A stretch of DNA of 64,000 nucleotides from DASQPR01 sp963797605. Lineage in GTDB: Bacteria; Actinomycetota; Actinomycetes; Mycobacteriales; Micromonosporaceae. Made by a program: the position numbers and the translations under genes. Positions 46,911-56,573 of this stretch are shown piece after piece (position 1 is the stretch's first letter; each line of letters begins with the position of its first letter). Where the stretch lies: NCBI GenBank assembly GCA_963797605.1, contig CAWCPX010000003.1:124001-188000 (forward strand), given 5' to 3'. Under the pieces are notes generated by a model, which was not told where the DNA came from, did not search any database, and saw nothing but the letters and a program-made list of their open reading frames with translations.

Positions 46911-47663
46911 TCAACCCGTCAACGCATCGACGATCGCCGGTACGGCCGCGCCGATCGGATCCCGGATCAGCGCCGACGCGATCCCGTCGTACGGCGTCGG
47001 GTCGCGATTGACGATCACCAGCCGGGCACCCCGATCCACAGCCACTCGGCACAGCGAGGCGGCCGGCTCCACGACCAGCGAGCTGCCGATCACGATGAGC
47101 AGCGGCGACGCGGACACGATCGACACCGCCTCACCCATCACCATCGGATCGAGCGATTCACCGAAGAGCACAGTCGCCAACTTGAGGATGCCGCCGCACG
47201 ACAGGCATCGGGGATCGGTGTCACCGGCGGCGAACCGCTTGCGGGTCTCGTCGGTGGGCGTACGCGCCCGACAACCCGTACACACCGTGTCGTGCATGGT
47301 GCCGTGCAGTTCGACGACCTTCCGGGCGGCGAGTCCGGCGCGCTGGTGGAGTCCGTCGATGTTCTGCGTCAGCACACGTACCGCGATGCCCTTGGTCGCG
47401 AGCGTGGCCAGAGCCGTGTGGGCCGCGTTCGGGGCCGCCTGCCACGCCGGATGGTCGAGGTAGACGCGCCAGAACTGCGCCCGCACGGAAGCGTCCCGCA
47501 GGAAGACGTCGTACGTGAACGCGCGGACGGCGCTCGGATCACGCGTCCACACGCCGTCCGGGCCGCGGTAATCGGGAATGCCGGAATCGGTGGAGATCCC
47601 GGCGCCGGTGAGGACGGCGACGCGGCTCACGCCTTCGGCCCAGCCGAGCGGCATCGTGGTCAT
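46911..47663 (-). CDS. NAD-dependent protein deacylase (Sir2 family)
   Basis: The protein has 250 residues. Sirtuin motifs: VLTGAGISTDSGIPDYRGPDG (NAD loop), TQNIDGLHQRAG (TQNxD), catalytic His in VELHGT, the zinc site CTGC...CLSCGG, and VIGSSLVVEPA. It removes acetyl or acyl groups from lysines using NAD. I chose the ATG at 47663; a GTG two codons earlier also fits. It is a single gene. Confidence 0.93.
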   Translation of the reverse strand: MTTMPLGWAEGVSRVAVLTGAGISTDSGIPDYRGPDGVWTRDPSAVRAFTYDVFLRDASVRAQFWRVYLDHPAWQAAPNAAHTALATLATKGIAVRVLTQNIDGLHQRAGLAARKVVELHGTMHDTVCTGCRARTPTDETRKRFAAGDTDPRCLSCGGILKLATVLFGESLDPMVMGEAVSIVSASPLLIVIGSSLVVEPAASLCRVAVDRGARLVIVNRDPTPYDGIASALIRDPIGAAVPAIVDALTG

Positions 47664-47669
47664 GGACAC

Positions 47670-47956
47670 CGAGGCTAGGTGGCACGGTCGGCACGTGCGA
47701 CCGGATTTCTACGACGCCACGCATCCGCTCGTGCGCGACACGCTCGGGCGACACGCCGATGGGTGCGGATTTCCGACGCCAGCGTCGTCTCGGCGACTCC
47801 GTGACGACCGTGGTGTCGGAGTTCCGCCGCTTCGCGTGTCGACACGCGACGAATCGGGCGCGGGTGCGTCTCAGAGGCGGATCAGCCGTGGAGTGCACGG
47901 TGATCCGAGCGCAGGGTGGCTTCGAGTCGGCGCCGCCCCGGGCCTCCGGACCAGAC
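47670..47956. other. Intergenic stretch without a recognisable gene
   Basis: About 290 bases. A plus-strand frame beginning at 47697 reads RPDFYDATHPLVRDTLGRHA, which looks protein-like for 20 residues and then loses character. It may be the start of a degraded gene. Nothing else was identified. Confidence 0.3.
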
Positions 47957-49141
47957 TTAGAAGTAGTCGCGGAGCGTGGGCGCCGGGCCGGCCATCGCGG
48001 CTTGCAGTAGCGCGTCGTCACGAGCATCGCCGCCGGTCAGGAGACCCGAGCGCCGCATGACGTCAAGCGAGCCGCCCGCGAAGACCGCCGCGAGACCACG
48101 GGCACCGATACGCACCCGGCCGTCGCCGCCCGGCTCCAAACCACCCTCACCGTCGCGGAACGTCAGGCGGAACGAACCGGCGTTCCACGGGCAGACGGTG
48201 TCGTCGATCGCGAGGTCGACGGTGCCCTTGGCGAACTCCGGCCAGCCACGAGCCGCGAACGCCGCCCCCGCGTCGATGACCCGGAGCATCCACGGGCGCC
48301 GGATCTCGATGGAGTCGACCCGCACCGGTGCGAGGTAGAAGAACGGGTCCTGCGGGGGCACCGTGATCAGCAGGTTCGGCGCGACCGACGTCCACGTGCC
48401 GAACATCGCGAGCAGCGTCGTCGCGGCGGCGGCCGTGAGAACGATCAGTTCCTCGATGATCAGGCGACCTTCGCGACCGTAGCCACCGTCACGATTCCAT
48501 GTGCAATAGCCCTGGAGGGCACCGTCCGCGTCGATGACGACGCTCGTGCCGTGGTGTTCGGCGATCACGGCGGCCGGCGTCTCGTCGAACATCGGCGGGT
48601 TTCGGTCGACGACACCGTTAGCCGCCCGGGCGACCCGCCGATATGCGTCGAGGATCGCCGGCACGTCCGCCTCGGTCGCGGCCCGGGTCGTGTGGTCGAC
48701 GGCCGGGCGAAGACCTGCGAGCGCGGAGGTCGGTAGCGTCCACGTGGTCAACGCTCCGATCTCTTCCCAGCCCGCCCGCCGGTAGGGCACCGGGGTCGTG
48801 TCGTAGAGCGCGCTGATCGCGGCGCCACGGTCGCGGGCTGCCGTCAGCAGATGCCGCAGAAGCATGCTCGCGACGCCCTGACCTCGCACTTCCGGCGCGA
48901 CGGCGACCCCGGCCACGCCGCTTCCCGGCACGAGCCGGCCGCCGAACCAGTGCGAGAAGTCGAGATCGAGCGCCTTCGCGACGAGGCTCTCGCCGCCCGT
49001 GAACACGCCCCACCCGACGCGACCGGACGGAACCTGCGGCAGTGGCTGCATCACGCGGTTGGCGGGACCGAACGCGTTCGCGCCCAGGTCGAACATTGCC
49101 TGGGCGTCGTCAGCGGTAAGCCGCCGGATCTCAAAGGTCAT
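47957..49141 (-). CDS. Eis-like GNAT N-acetyltransferase
   Basis: The protein has 394 residues, the full length of the Eis family. The first GNAT domain has the acetyl-CoA loop VAVAPEVRGQGVASMLLRHLL and YRRAGWEEIGA. A second GNAT-like domain (about 150-270) and a C-terminal SCP2-like domain (about 290-394) follow, with the C-terminal carboxylate (LRDYF) that serves as catalytic base in Eis. It acetylates amines and possibly aminoglycosides. It is a single gene. Confidence 0.9.
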   Translation of the reverse strand: MTFEIRRLTADDAQAMFDLGANAFGPANRVMQPLPQVPSGRVGWGVFTGGESLVAKALDLDFSHWFGGRLVPGSGVAGVAVAPEVRGQGVASMLLRHLLTAARDRGAAISALYDTTPVPYRRAGWEEIGALTTWTLPTSALAGLRPAVDHTTRAATEADVPAILDAYRRVARAANGVVDRNPPMFDETPAAVIAEHHGTSVVIDADGALQGYCTWNRDGGYGREGRLIIEELIVLTAAAATTLLAMFGTWTSVAPNLLITVPPQDPFFYLAPVRVDSIEIRRPWMLRVIDAGAAFAARGWPEFAKGTVDLAIDDTVCPWNAGSFRLTFRDGEGGLEPGGDGRVRIGARGLAAVFAGGSLDVMRRSGLLTGGDARDDALLQAAMAGPAPTLRDYF

Positions 49142-49256
49142 CTGCGGCGACCGCCCTATCTGCCATCGGCACAGACTAACCAGACAGGCCGCGGACGGGC
49201 ACCCGAGGTTTGACCTCGACTACCCGCCCGCGGATGGTGCGGTGGTGCTTACCTAC

Positions 49257-51321
49257 TTACGGCTGCGTCCAGGTGGACGGAGCCGGCGGCGCGATGACCG
49301 TCGGGCGGTCGTTGCACGTGATGGCGTTCGGCAGGTAGGGGCCGAGCCAGTTGGTGCCGGGGTGGAAGGAATCGTTGTCGATACCGTCGTTGCCACCGAG
49401 GTCGGTCAGCGTGAACTCCGAGCCGGCCGCCGTGAAGTGGAACGAACCACAGTTGTTGACGCCCCACCAGCCGATGTTGCGGACGTCCACGTTCTGGAAC
49501 GTCGCCGAACCGGCCACGCGAGCGCTGACGACATCGGTGCCGGCACCGTCCACGATGATGTTCTTGAAGTGGACGTTCGTGATCGAGTAGAGGTCCTTCA
49601 CCGGGAAGTCGACTGACCATCATGATCGCGTTGTACGTGTTGTCGAGGAAGTTGTCGCCCACGACCTCCACGTCAGCGTCGATGTTCTTCTCGAGCGCGT
49701 AGATCCAGATGGCGCCGAGACCGATCTGCCAGTTGAGCTCGTACGTGCCGGCGCGAACCGTGGTGTTGTTCGTGATCCACACGTGCCCGGTGAACGCCTC
49801 GGCACCGAACCGCGATCCGATCTGAAGGCCGCTGCCCTCACGGATCGGGTCGGCGATGAGGTTGTTCGACACGGTGTTGTCGGTGCCGCCGTAGAGCGCG
49901 ATGCCGTTGGCGATGACCGGCGTCTGCACGGTGTTGTGGTCGAACGTGTCGTTCGCGTCTTCGATGGTCTGCGACCACATCGCCATGGCGTCGTCACCCG
50001 TGTTGCGGATGAAGTTGTTCGACGCGCTGGAGTTCGTGACACCGGTGTGGAAGTTGATGCCGTCCGCGATCTGGTCCACGATGATGTTGTTCGTGATCTT
50101 CAGGTTGGTCATCGGGCCGTCGAGCCAGATGCCGACCTTCGTGTGCTGGATGTAGAGGCCGTCGATCGTCGAGTTGCTGAGCGCCCCGCCGATGCCGTTG
50201 ACCTGGTCGGTGTCGACCCGGTCGCGGACGTCGCCCTCGATCGCGAAGCCGGACAGGTGCACGTTGGTGCTACCGCCGACGGACGCGTCCTTGCCGTAGA
50301 AGCCGACGCCGGTGTGCACCGAGCCGTCGGGAGCCGGCGTCGCCAGGGTGACCTGGTGACCCTTGATGATGGTGTACCAGTTGCCGGCACCCTCGATCGT
50401 CACGTTGTCGACGATGATGTGACGGTTGACCTGGTAGGTGCCCGGCGGCACGTAGACCTTGAGGTGCCACTTCTGCGCGAAGGCGATCGCCTTGTCGAAA
50501 GCGGGGCGGAGTCGTGCACGCCGAACGGGTCGGCACCGAACGCGAGCACGTTCGGCCGCGAGCAGGTCGATCTTCGGCGCGGCGACGAGCTGCGAGTCGA
50601 GCAGGTCGATGACGGTGGTCGAGGCGCCGGCCGGCACCGTGAGGCGGATCTTGTCACCGGCCTTGTACGTCTTGCCGAGCAGGAGGCGCTGCTCGTCGTA
50701 GAAGTGGTTCGGGCGGAACGGCGTCGGGAAGGTGGGCACCGGCGTCGTCTGCGACGGCACGCAGGCACACTCAATGACGTAGTCATCGAGGTTGATGTCA
50801 CCCGAGTTCGGGTCGTTCGAGAACGGGTAGACACTGTAGAGCCACGCGTACTGCGAGGTCAGCGACATGGTGTGGGCACCGCTGCCGTTGACCGTAACCT
50901 TCAGCGGCGACGTGACGCCGCCACCGGTCGGGGCGTCCGGGAGGCTGTACCGCACGTTGATCGCGTTCGCCGCGCTGGGCAGCGTGAACTCGACGTACTG
51001 CCCGGGGGTCAGGCTCACGGCCGAGCGACCGGACGCCTCAGCGGGCAGGGTGTAGGCGGCCGTGCTCGGGCCGATGATGGTGCCGTTGGTCGCGGCGTTC
51101 TCCGCCTCCTGCTCGGCGAAGCCGACGGTGGCACCACGGCCGGCGGTGAGCGACGGATCGATTGCGGCGCGGGTGACAACGGCGGTCGACGTGGCGTAGG
51201 CGGCGGTCGTGCCGGCGACGACACTGGTGGCCCCGACGGCAACCACGCACGCGGCCGCGAGAACGGCCCGTCGTTGCAAACTGCCGGACCCCCTCGCGGC
51301 AGCTCTGATGCTCCGTGACAT
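49257..51321 (-). CDS. Secreted CBM-beta-helix glycanase-like protein (GH87/pectate-lyase-like), frameshifted
   Basis: The repaired protein has about 690 residues. Signal peptide: RRAVLAAACVVAVGATSVVAG. A CBM6/35-like domain (about 55-175: EQEAENAATNGTIIGP, GQYVEFTLP) is followed by a connector and a parallel beta-helix (about 230-680) with VYVPPGTYQVNRHIIVDNVTI, FAIEGDVRDRVDTDQVNG, NNIIVDQIADGINFH and RNTGDDAMAMWSQ. This arrangement matches actinobacterial alpha-1,3-glucanase/mycodextranase-like enzymes. Frame breaks occur near 50555, 50515 and 49605. The join VSRLP-VKDLYSITNVHF is restored by removing one base. Confidence 0.75.
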
Positions 51322-51603
51322 CGATGGACTCGTTTCTCTCGGATGGTTAACGCATGAGGACGCTCGGGGCGGAGCGGACGCCAGGAGAGTGAGGTGAACA
51401 TAGGACTCCACTACGCCTCTTCACAAGGTCCTGCAAGACAGTTTTCGTTAATTTGCGCTCAGATACGACTGTCCGCCCGACTTCTTGCGCAGATTTTCGT
51501 TAGTCGTTGCGGAGCTTGCGCAACATTTGACCGATACGACGCGAATGCCAACCGCGACCGGCGCGCCTATGTGGACGGACGCGACGGGAGCGCGATGTGG
51601 ACG
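51322..51603. other. Intergenic region with repeated TTTTCGTTA
   Basis: About 280 bases between a divergently read beta-helix gene start and the end of the PASTA gene. TTTTCGTTA occurs at 51442-51450 and 51494-51502. It may contain the promoter and operator of the beta-helix gene. Nothing else was seen. Confidence 0.3.
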
Positions 51604-52245
51604 TCAGCTCTTGCAGCCGGAGGTGCCCGTCGATTCGCCGTACTTCACGGATGTCAGCACGATGCGCTTGGTCAAGCCGGGCTTCGTGCCGGCCGGGACC
51701 GACTGCCCGATGACCACCCAGTCGCGATCGAGAATCTGCACTCGACCCTGACCCGCGCCGTCGGCCGAACCGAGGTTGACGAAGCCGGACGCCTGCATCG
51801 CGTTCTGCGCGTCCTGCAGGTTCATGCAGACCCCATTGGGCACGACACCGGTCTGCGTCACCCCGGGTTTGACGTCGGACGGGCGGCGCACTTGCAACGT
51901 CACGGTGCTGCTCACGTGGGTGCCGGCCTTGGGGCTCTGCGAGTCGACGACCCAGTTTTGCGGGTCGATGACGATGCGGTTGCGGCCGGTGTCGTCGACC
52001 GGCGTGATCGACGTGAGCCCAGCATCGCGCAGCGCCGTCTCCGCATCGGACAACCGCTTGCCGACGACGTTCGGCCCGGTGACCGTGGCGTGAGTGGACG
52101 GCGCGCCGGTGGTGACGACGGCAGCGGGGGTCACCGGCGGCTGCGATGTCGTCGACGAGGCACCGCTCGCGACGGGACCGCACGCTGCCAGGCCGGCGAC
52201 AGCAAAGACGGCCAGCACGGACGCGCGCACACGGTGACCACGCAT
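51604..52245 (-). CDS. PASTA-domain lipoprotein
   Basis: The protein has 213 residues from the ATG at 52245. Lipoprotein signal ASVLAVFAVAGLAAC (lipobox LAAC) and a Ser/Thr/Pro linker precede two PASTA domains: VTGPNVVGKRLSDAETALRDAGL... and VPNGVCMNLQDAQNAMQASGF.... PASTA domains bind peptidoglycan fragments or beta-lactams in kinases and penicillin-binding proteins; here no enzyme is attached. It is probably an outer-face peptidoglycan-binding protein. Confidence 0.85.
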   Translation of the reverse strand: MRGHRVRASVLAVFAVAGLAACGPVASGASSTTSQPPVTPAAVVTTGAPSTHATVTGPNVVGKRLSDAETALRDAGLTSITPVDDTGRNRIVIDPQNWVVDSQSPKAGTHVSSTVTLQVRRPSDVKPGVTQTGVVPNGVCMNLQDAQNAMQASGFVNLGSADGAGQGRVQILDRDWVVIGQSVPAGTKPGLTKRIVLTSVKYGESTGTSGCKS

Positions 52246-52384
52246 AGAAATGACTGTATGCGTGCGCCACCGCACTGCCTACCCCTACATCATCCGAACG
52301 TGCGGACGCGACGACGTGCGCAGGGGTGAAACAATGACCGCGATCCGGCCGCTCGTGGCCGGCCGCACCCGAACGGTGAGCGAC

Positions 52385-52654
52385 ATGACCGACGTGACCA
52401 CACTTGAGCTCTCCGAGTTCACGTGCCCCGAGTGTGACCGCACCACCAACAACCCGCACGACGTGCAGAGTCGCTACTGCCAATGGTGCCATTGGTGGAC
52501 CGGCGACCCGGTGATGGCGGCGGTCCAGCGCGACGCGTTCTTCGACGAGAGCCGCGTGACCTGCCTGCAACCGCCGGCGCCCGAGCGCCGCATCGCTCGC
52601 GGCGTCGCCCGGGTCACGGCACCGATCGACGCCGGGTGCGCCGCTATTCGCTGA
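52385..52654 (+). CDS. Small zinc-ribbon protein
   Basis: The protein has 89 residues from the ATG at 52385 (an ATG at 52334 is also possible). Two CxxC pairs (FTCPECDRTTNNPHD and RYCQWCHWWTGDP) form a zinc ribbon, followed by a short charged tail. Proteins of this kind are common and uncharacterised in actinobacteria. Its 3' end overlaps the convergent phosphatase gene by a few bases. Confidence 0.65.
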   Translation: MTDVTTLELSEFTCPECDRTTNNPHDVQSRYCQWCHWWTGDPVMAAVQRDAFFDESRVTCLQPPAPERRIARGVARVTAPIDAGCAAIR

Positions 52655-53174
52655 CGGTCGATCCCGGGCGTGCCGACCACAGCGCCGACCACAGCGCCGG
52701 CCACGCGTCGAGCCACGCACCCTGCCCTGGCGTCTCCGGCACCCGCATTCCGCGCGCGACGCCGATCACCGCCCACGCTTCGCGCGGCGAAGCACCCATC
52801 GCGACGAGCACGGCGCCGGCGATCAGCGACGAACGGCCGATGCCCGCCCGGCAATGCACCGCCACCGCTCGCCCGGCTCGCAGCGCGGCGACGATGGTGA
52901 CCACGAGCGGGATCACATCGCTCCCCGTCGGCACGCCCAGATCGGGGATCGGCGCGGCGCGGTAGTCCAGACCGGCCCGGGCGGCTGCGGCCGGCTCTTG
53001 GAGCAGATCAAGTTCTTCCTGTTCGGTACGCGTCTGAAGCGAGACCAACATGTCGATGCCCGCCGCCCGCAACGACGCCATCTCGTCATCGAGCCAGTCG
53101 CCGCCACGTGGTCTCGGCATCGTCACGAGACGCCCCGGCGTTGCCGTGGGGATCTCGTACAGCGTCGGCTTCAC
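52644..53174 (-). CDS. Dual-specificity protein phosphatase-like protein
   Basis: The protein has 176 residues from a GTG at 53174 that overlaps the hxlR-type stop. The catalytic P-loop is VHCRAGIGRSSLIAG (HCxxGxxRS). The general-acid region is PIPDLGVPTGSD. The early GGDWLDDEMASLRAAGIDMLVSLQT is typical of tyrosine/dual-specificity phosphatases. It is coupled to the regulator gene, so it is probably coexpressed with it. Confidence 0.88.
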   Translation of the reverse strand: MKPTLYEIPTATPGRLVTMPRPRGGDWLDDEMASLRAAGIDMLVSLQTRTEQEELDLLQEPAAAARAGLDYRAAPIPDLGVPTGSDVIPLVVTIVAALRAGRAVAVHCRAGIGRSSLIAGAVLVAMGASPREAWAVIGVARGMRVPETPGQGAWLDAWPALWSALWSARPGSTVSE

Positions 53175-53560
53175 TCGGGCCGGCTGTCGTACACGCCACG
53201 GGCGATGTCGACCTCCGGCGCGGCCGCTTCGAGATAATCGGCGAGTTCGCGCAGCCGCGATGCCACGCCGGCGCCGAGCGGCGTCAGCGAGTATTCGACC
53301 CGGGGTGGGATCGTGCTCACGACGACCCGCGCCACCATGCCGTCGCGCTCCAGCGTGTGCAGCGTCTGGGAGAGCATCTTCTCGCTGACCCCGGAGACGC
53401 GGCGGCGCAGCGCGTTGAATCGGTAGTCGCCTTCCGCGAGCGCCATCAGCGACAGACTGCCCCATTTGCCGGCGGCGGCCTCCAGCGCGCTGCGCGAGGT
53501 GCAGTCGCGCGCGAAAACGTCTGCGACCAGCTCGTTGCTCGGATCTGTCGTCTCACCCAC
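53171..53560 (-). CDS. HxlR-family regulator, QorR-like
   Basis: The protein has 129 residues with a winged helix: CTSRSALEAAAGKWGSLSLMAL, FNALRRRVSGVSEKMLSQTLHTLERDG (recognition helix) and a wing VEYSLTPLG. A cysteine sits at the start of the domain (RDCTSR), the position that senses disulphide/quinone stress in QorR. It is divergent from the qorB-like gene over an inverted repeat, which is the known qorR/qorB arrangement. Confidence 0.88.
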   Translation of the reverse strand: MGETTDPSNELVADVFARDCTSRSALEAAAGKWGSLSLMALAEGDYRFNALRRRVSGVSEKMLSQTLHTLERDGMVARVVVSTIPPRVEYSLTPLGAGVASRLRELADYLEAAAPEVDIARGVYDSRPE

Positions 53561-53593
53561 GTCCCCAGCCTATCAACTTGCCACCCCCTCGAT

Positions 53594-53616
53594 AGCACTA
53601 TAGATTAGTTAGTGCT
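53594..53616. promoter_or_regulatory. Likely QorR operator
   Basis: Inverted repeat AGCACTA-N9-TAGTGCT in the 90-base gap between the divergent regulator and qorB-like genes. Size and position match an autoregulatory operator. Confidence 0.65.
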
Positions 53617-53650
53617 TTCATAAAGAAACCATTCTCGGGAGGGTACGCGT

Positions 53651-54517
53651 ATGACCGTCTACGGAGTCACCGCTGCTACCGGGCAACTCGGCCGGTTGAT
53701 CGTCACGCAACTACTTGACGCTGGCGTGCCGGCCGCCGATATCGTCGCGATCGTCCGGAGCCCGGAGAGGGCGACCGATCTCGCGAGCCGAAGTGTGGTC
53801 GTGCGGCGGGGCGATTATTCCGAACCCGACACCCTGAGCAGCGCGTTCACCGGCGTCGAGGTGTTGATGTTCATCTCCGGCAGCGAGGTCGGGCAGCGTG
53901 TCGCCCAGCACGGCGCCGTGATCGACGCCGCGAAGGCCGCCGGCGTGTCCCGGATCATCTACACCAGCGTGTTGCGCGCCGACACCACGGCGCTCGTCCT
54001 GGCCCCGGAACACAGGGCGACCGAGGAACTTCTGCGGGCCAGCGGACTCACCTACACGATCTTGCGCAATGGGTGGTACCTGGAGAACTACACCCGCCAA
54101 CTCGGCGACTACCTGCAGCGCGGAGTGATCGTCGGTGCGACGGGCGACGGTCCGATCGCCGGGGCGGCCCGGGCGGATTACGCCGCTGCCGCTGTAGCGA
54201 CGATGATCAACGACGGCCACGACAACGCGATCTACGAACTCGGCGGCACCCGCTTCACCCTGACGGACCTGGCCCAAACGGTCACCGACGTTACCGGCAC
54301 GAAGGTCGTCCACCAGGACGTCACGCCGGCGGAGTTGATCGAGATCCTGCGAAAGGCTGGGCTCGATGAGGGCACGGCCGGCTTCGTCGCCGCGCTCGAC
54401 GAGGGGATCGCCCGGGGCGACATCGACACCGACAGTGATGCGCTGGCCACGCTGGTCGGCCGGCCGCTAACGACGCTGAAGACCACCGTGCGGGCCGCGC
54501 ACTCGGTAGCTGCGTAG
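53651..54517 (+). CDS. NAD(P)H:quinone oxidoreductase, QorB-like (NmrA/SDR fold)
   Basis: The protein has 288 residues. The atypical SDR has a nucleotide loop VTAATGQLGRLIVTQLL, then YTSVLRADTTALVLAPEHRATEELLRASGLTYTILRNGWYLENYT, a hallmark of the QorB/YtfG group. A purine-rich GGGAGGG lies ahead of the ATG. The enzyme reduces quinones with NADPH and is repressed by the divergent QorR-like protein. Confidence 0.9.
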   Translation: MTVYGVTAATGQLGRLIVTQLLDAGVPAADIVAIVRSPERATDLASRSVVVRRGDYSEPDTLSSAFTGVEVLMFISGSEVGQRVAQHGAVIDAAKAAGVSRIIYTSVLRADTTALVLAPEHRATEELLRASGLTYTILRNGWYLENYTRQLGDYLQRGVIVGATGDGPIAGAARADYAAAAVATMINDGHDNAIYELGGTRFTLTDLAQTVTDVTGTKVVHQDVTPAELIEILRKAGLDEGTAGFVAALDEGIARGDIDTDSDALATLVGRPLTTLKTTVRAAHSVAA

Positions 54518-54707
54518 CTCCACCGGAAGGGTCGAGGGGCCCGTCCGCTCCTCGACCCGGATGTCCGTCGATGTCACGTGAAGTCCGGAAGTGCGGCGCG
54601 GAGCGCGTACCAGTGTGGTCGACTGAATTTGACTCGCTTCCCGGCGCGGCCGGCGGGGCGAACCCGTGCATGTCGACATAGCCCTGGACGGGGGGATTCC
54701 GCGGACG

Positions 54708-55880
54708 ATGGGCAAGAATCCTCGGCACGGATCCTCGCCGCCGAACCGCGGGACCACCCGACCCCTGCGCGCCCGGCCCCTGCGCGCCCAGCCGCCGCGA
54801 GACCCCGCCGCGGTGCCGCCGCGACTGCAATTGGCAGCGGGGTACGCGTGGCGGCTGATCATCATTCTCGCCGCCGTCTACCTTGTCTTCATCGCCCTCA
54901 CCCGGGTGAAACTCGCGGTCGTGGCCGTCTTCATCGCCCTGGTGCTGACGGCCCTGCTGCGGCCGCTCGTCGATCTGTTCGCGCGCGTGGTGCCGCGAGC
55001 CGCCGCCGTGGCGATCAGTTACATCCTCGCGCTCGTCGTGGTGGGCGGCGTCATCGCGTTCATCGCGTTCTCGATCGCGGGCCAGGCCAGAAACATCGTC
55101 GACTCCTTCAACGGTGGCCTGTCGCGGCTCGGCGACTGGCTGCGCACCAGTCCGCTGCACATCGACGCCCGCGACATCGACAGGGCCACCCATCAGGTAC
55201 GCGTCTGGATCAACGAACATCGAGGCCAACTGGCGAGTCAGGTGCTCGGCGGCGCCGGCACGACGGCCGAGGTGCTGACCGGGATCCTGATCGCGATCTT
55301 CTGCTCGATCTTCTTCCTCAGCGGTGGCCGGGGCATGTGGTCGTGGTTCCTCGACCAGATCCCGGTGCCGGCTCGCGATCTGACCGACCGTGCCGCGAGG
55401 ACCGGATGGACAACGTTCGAGGGCTACGTGCGCGGCACGATCTTCGTCGCGGCGAGCAACGCGGTGATCGTCGCGATCCTGCTGTTCGTGCTCCGGGTGC
55501 CGCTCGCGTTGCCGCTGGCCACGCTCGTGTTCGTCGCCAGCTTCATCCCACTGGTCGGAGGCGCGCTCTCGCTGACGGTCGCGGCGTTCGTCGCCCTCGC
55601 CACCCGCGGCCCGGTGACCGCGCTGATTGTGATCGTCGTCGAGCCGATCCTCGGGCAGATCGAGGGACACGTCTTACAACCATTGATCATGAGTCGGACG
55701 GTGCACCTCCACCCCGTCGTCGTGATCCTGACCGTGGTCGGTGGCGGGCTGCTCGGCGGCCTGTTGGGCGCGGTGCTCGCCGTGCCGATCGTCGCCGTCG
55801 GCTGGTCGGTGCTCAGCGTGCTCCGGGCACCACGCGGCGACGACGATCGCGAGCACGGAGATGACGTATCGCCTCCATAG
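54708..55880 (+). CDS. AI-2E family transporter/exporter
   Basis: The protein has 390 residues from the ATG at 54708 (another 14 codons upstream). A basic, Pro-rich N-terminus is followed by eight helices in the family pattern: VVAVFIALVLTALLRPLVDLF, ISYILALVVVGGVIAFIAF, the long helical periplasm-adjacent region, GTIFVAASNAVIVAILLFV, FIPLVGGALSLTVAAFVAL and LQPLIMSRTVHLHPVVVILTV. The family exports small molecules or acts as Na+/H+ antiporters; the substrate here is unknown. Confidence 0.88.
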   Translation: MGKNPRHGSSPPNRGTTRPLRARPLRAQPPRDPAAVPPRLQLAAGYAWRLIIILAAVYLVFIALTRVKLAVVAVFIALVLTALLRPLVDLFARVVPRAAAVAISYILALVVVGGVIAFIAFSIAGQARNIVDSFNGGLSRLGDWLRTSPLHIDARDIDRATHQVRVWINEHRGQLASQVLGGAGTTAEVLTGILIAIFCSIFFLSGGRGMWSWFLDQIPVPARDLTDRAARTGWTTFEGYVRGTIFVAASNAVIVAILLFVLRVPLALPLATLVFVASFIPLVGGALSLTVAAFVALATRGPVTALIVIVVEPILGQIEGHVLQPLIMSRTVHLHPVVVILTVVGGGLLGGLLGAVLAVPIVAVGWSVLSVLRAPRGDDDREHGDDVSPP

Positions 55881-56072
55881 CCAGGGTTGACGGTGCATGC
55901 GATCGTCATTCATGTGGGCGCGTGCGGCCGTCGCGACTCGACGAGGACGCGTGCCTCGGGTCGGCGCATGACGTCACTATTTCCCGTCTAATCTGGCGGC
56001 GGACCGTTCAGCGTCCCGATCCCGTTGTGGTCGGTCAAGAGGGCGTCGGTGCCGGACGTTACCGTGACGGGC

Positions 56073-56567
56073 ATGGCAGAAACCCAGCGGGAGTCCGTGC
56101 CACGCGTTGACACGGGCGAATTCGACACGGCCCTCGCGTTCCTGTCGTTTGCCCGGCATTGCGTGTTGAAGAAGACCGACGGGCTCACCGACGAACAGTT
56201 GCGGCGCGTGTTGGTGGACAGTGGCACTTCGCTGCTGGGACTCGTACAACATCTGGCCGAAGCCGAACGCTACTGGTTCGGACACCACCTCATCGGGGCG
56301 GATTGGCCGGCCGATGACGACCACGTCATGACGGTGCCGCTCGATCGTGCAGCTGGCGACGTGCTAGGCGACTACCGCGTGACGATCGAGGCGAGCGACC
56401 GGAACATCCGGACCGTCGGCGATCCGAGCGCTTTCATGGCTGTGCCGATCGAGGGCAACCGTCACACGCTGCGGTGGGTGATGGCGCACATGACGAGTGA
56501 GACCGCACGGCATGCGGGCCACGCGGACATCCTCCGGGAACAACTCGACGGGACCACGGGCCGCTGA
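56073..56567 (+). CDS. DinB/DUF664 family protein
   Basis: The protein has 164 residues from the ATG at 56073. This four-helix bundle has the three metal-binding histidines expected: LVQHLAEAERYWFGHH, then WVMAHMTSETARHAGHADILRE. Members use a mycothiol or bacillithiol cofactor, consistent with an actinobacterium. The exact substrate is unknown. Confidence 0.85.
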   Translation: MAETQRESVPRVDTGEFDTALAFLSFARHCVLKKTDGLTDEQLRRVLVDSGTSLLGLVQHLAEAERYWFGHHLIGADWPADDDHVMTVPLDRAAGDVLGDYRVTIEASDRNIRTVGDPSAFMAVPIEGNRHTLRWVMAHMTSETARHAGHADILREQLDGTTGR

Positions 56568-56573
56568 GTCGGC

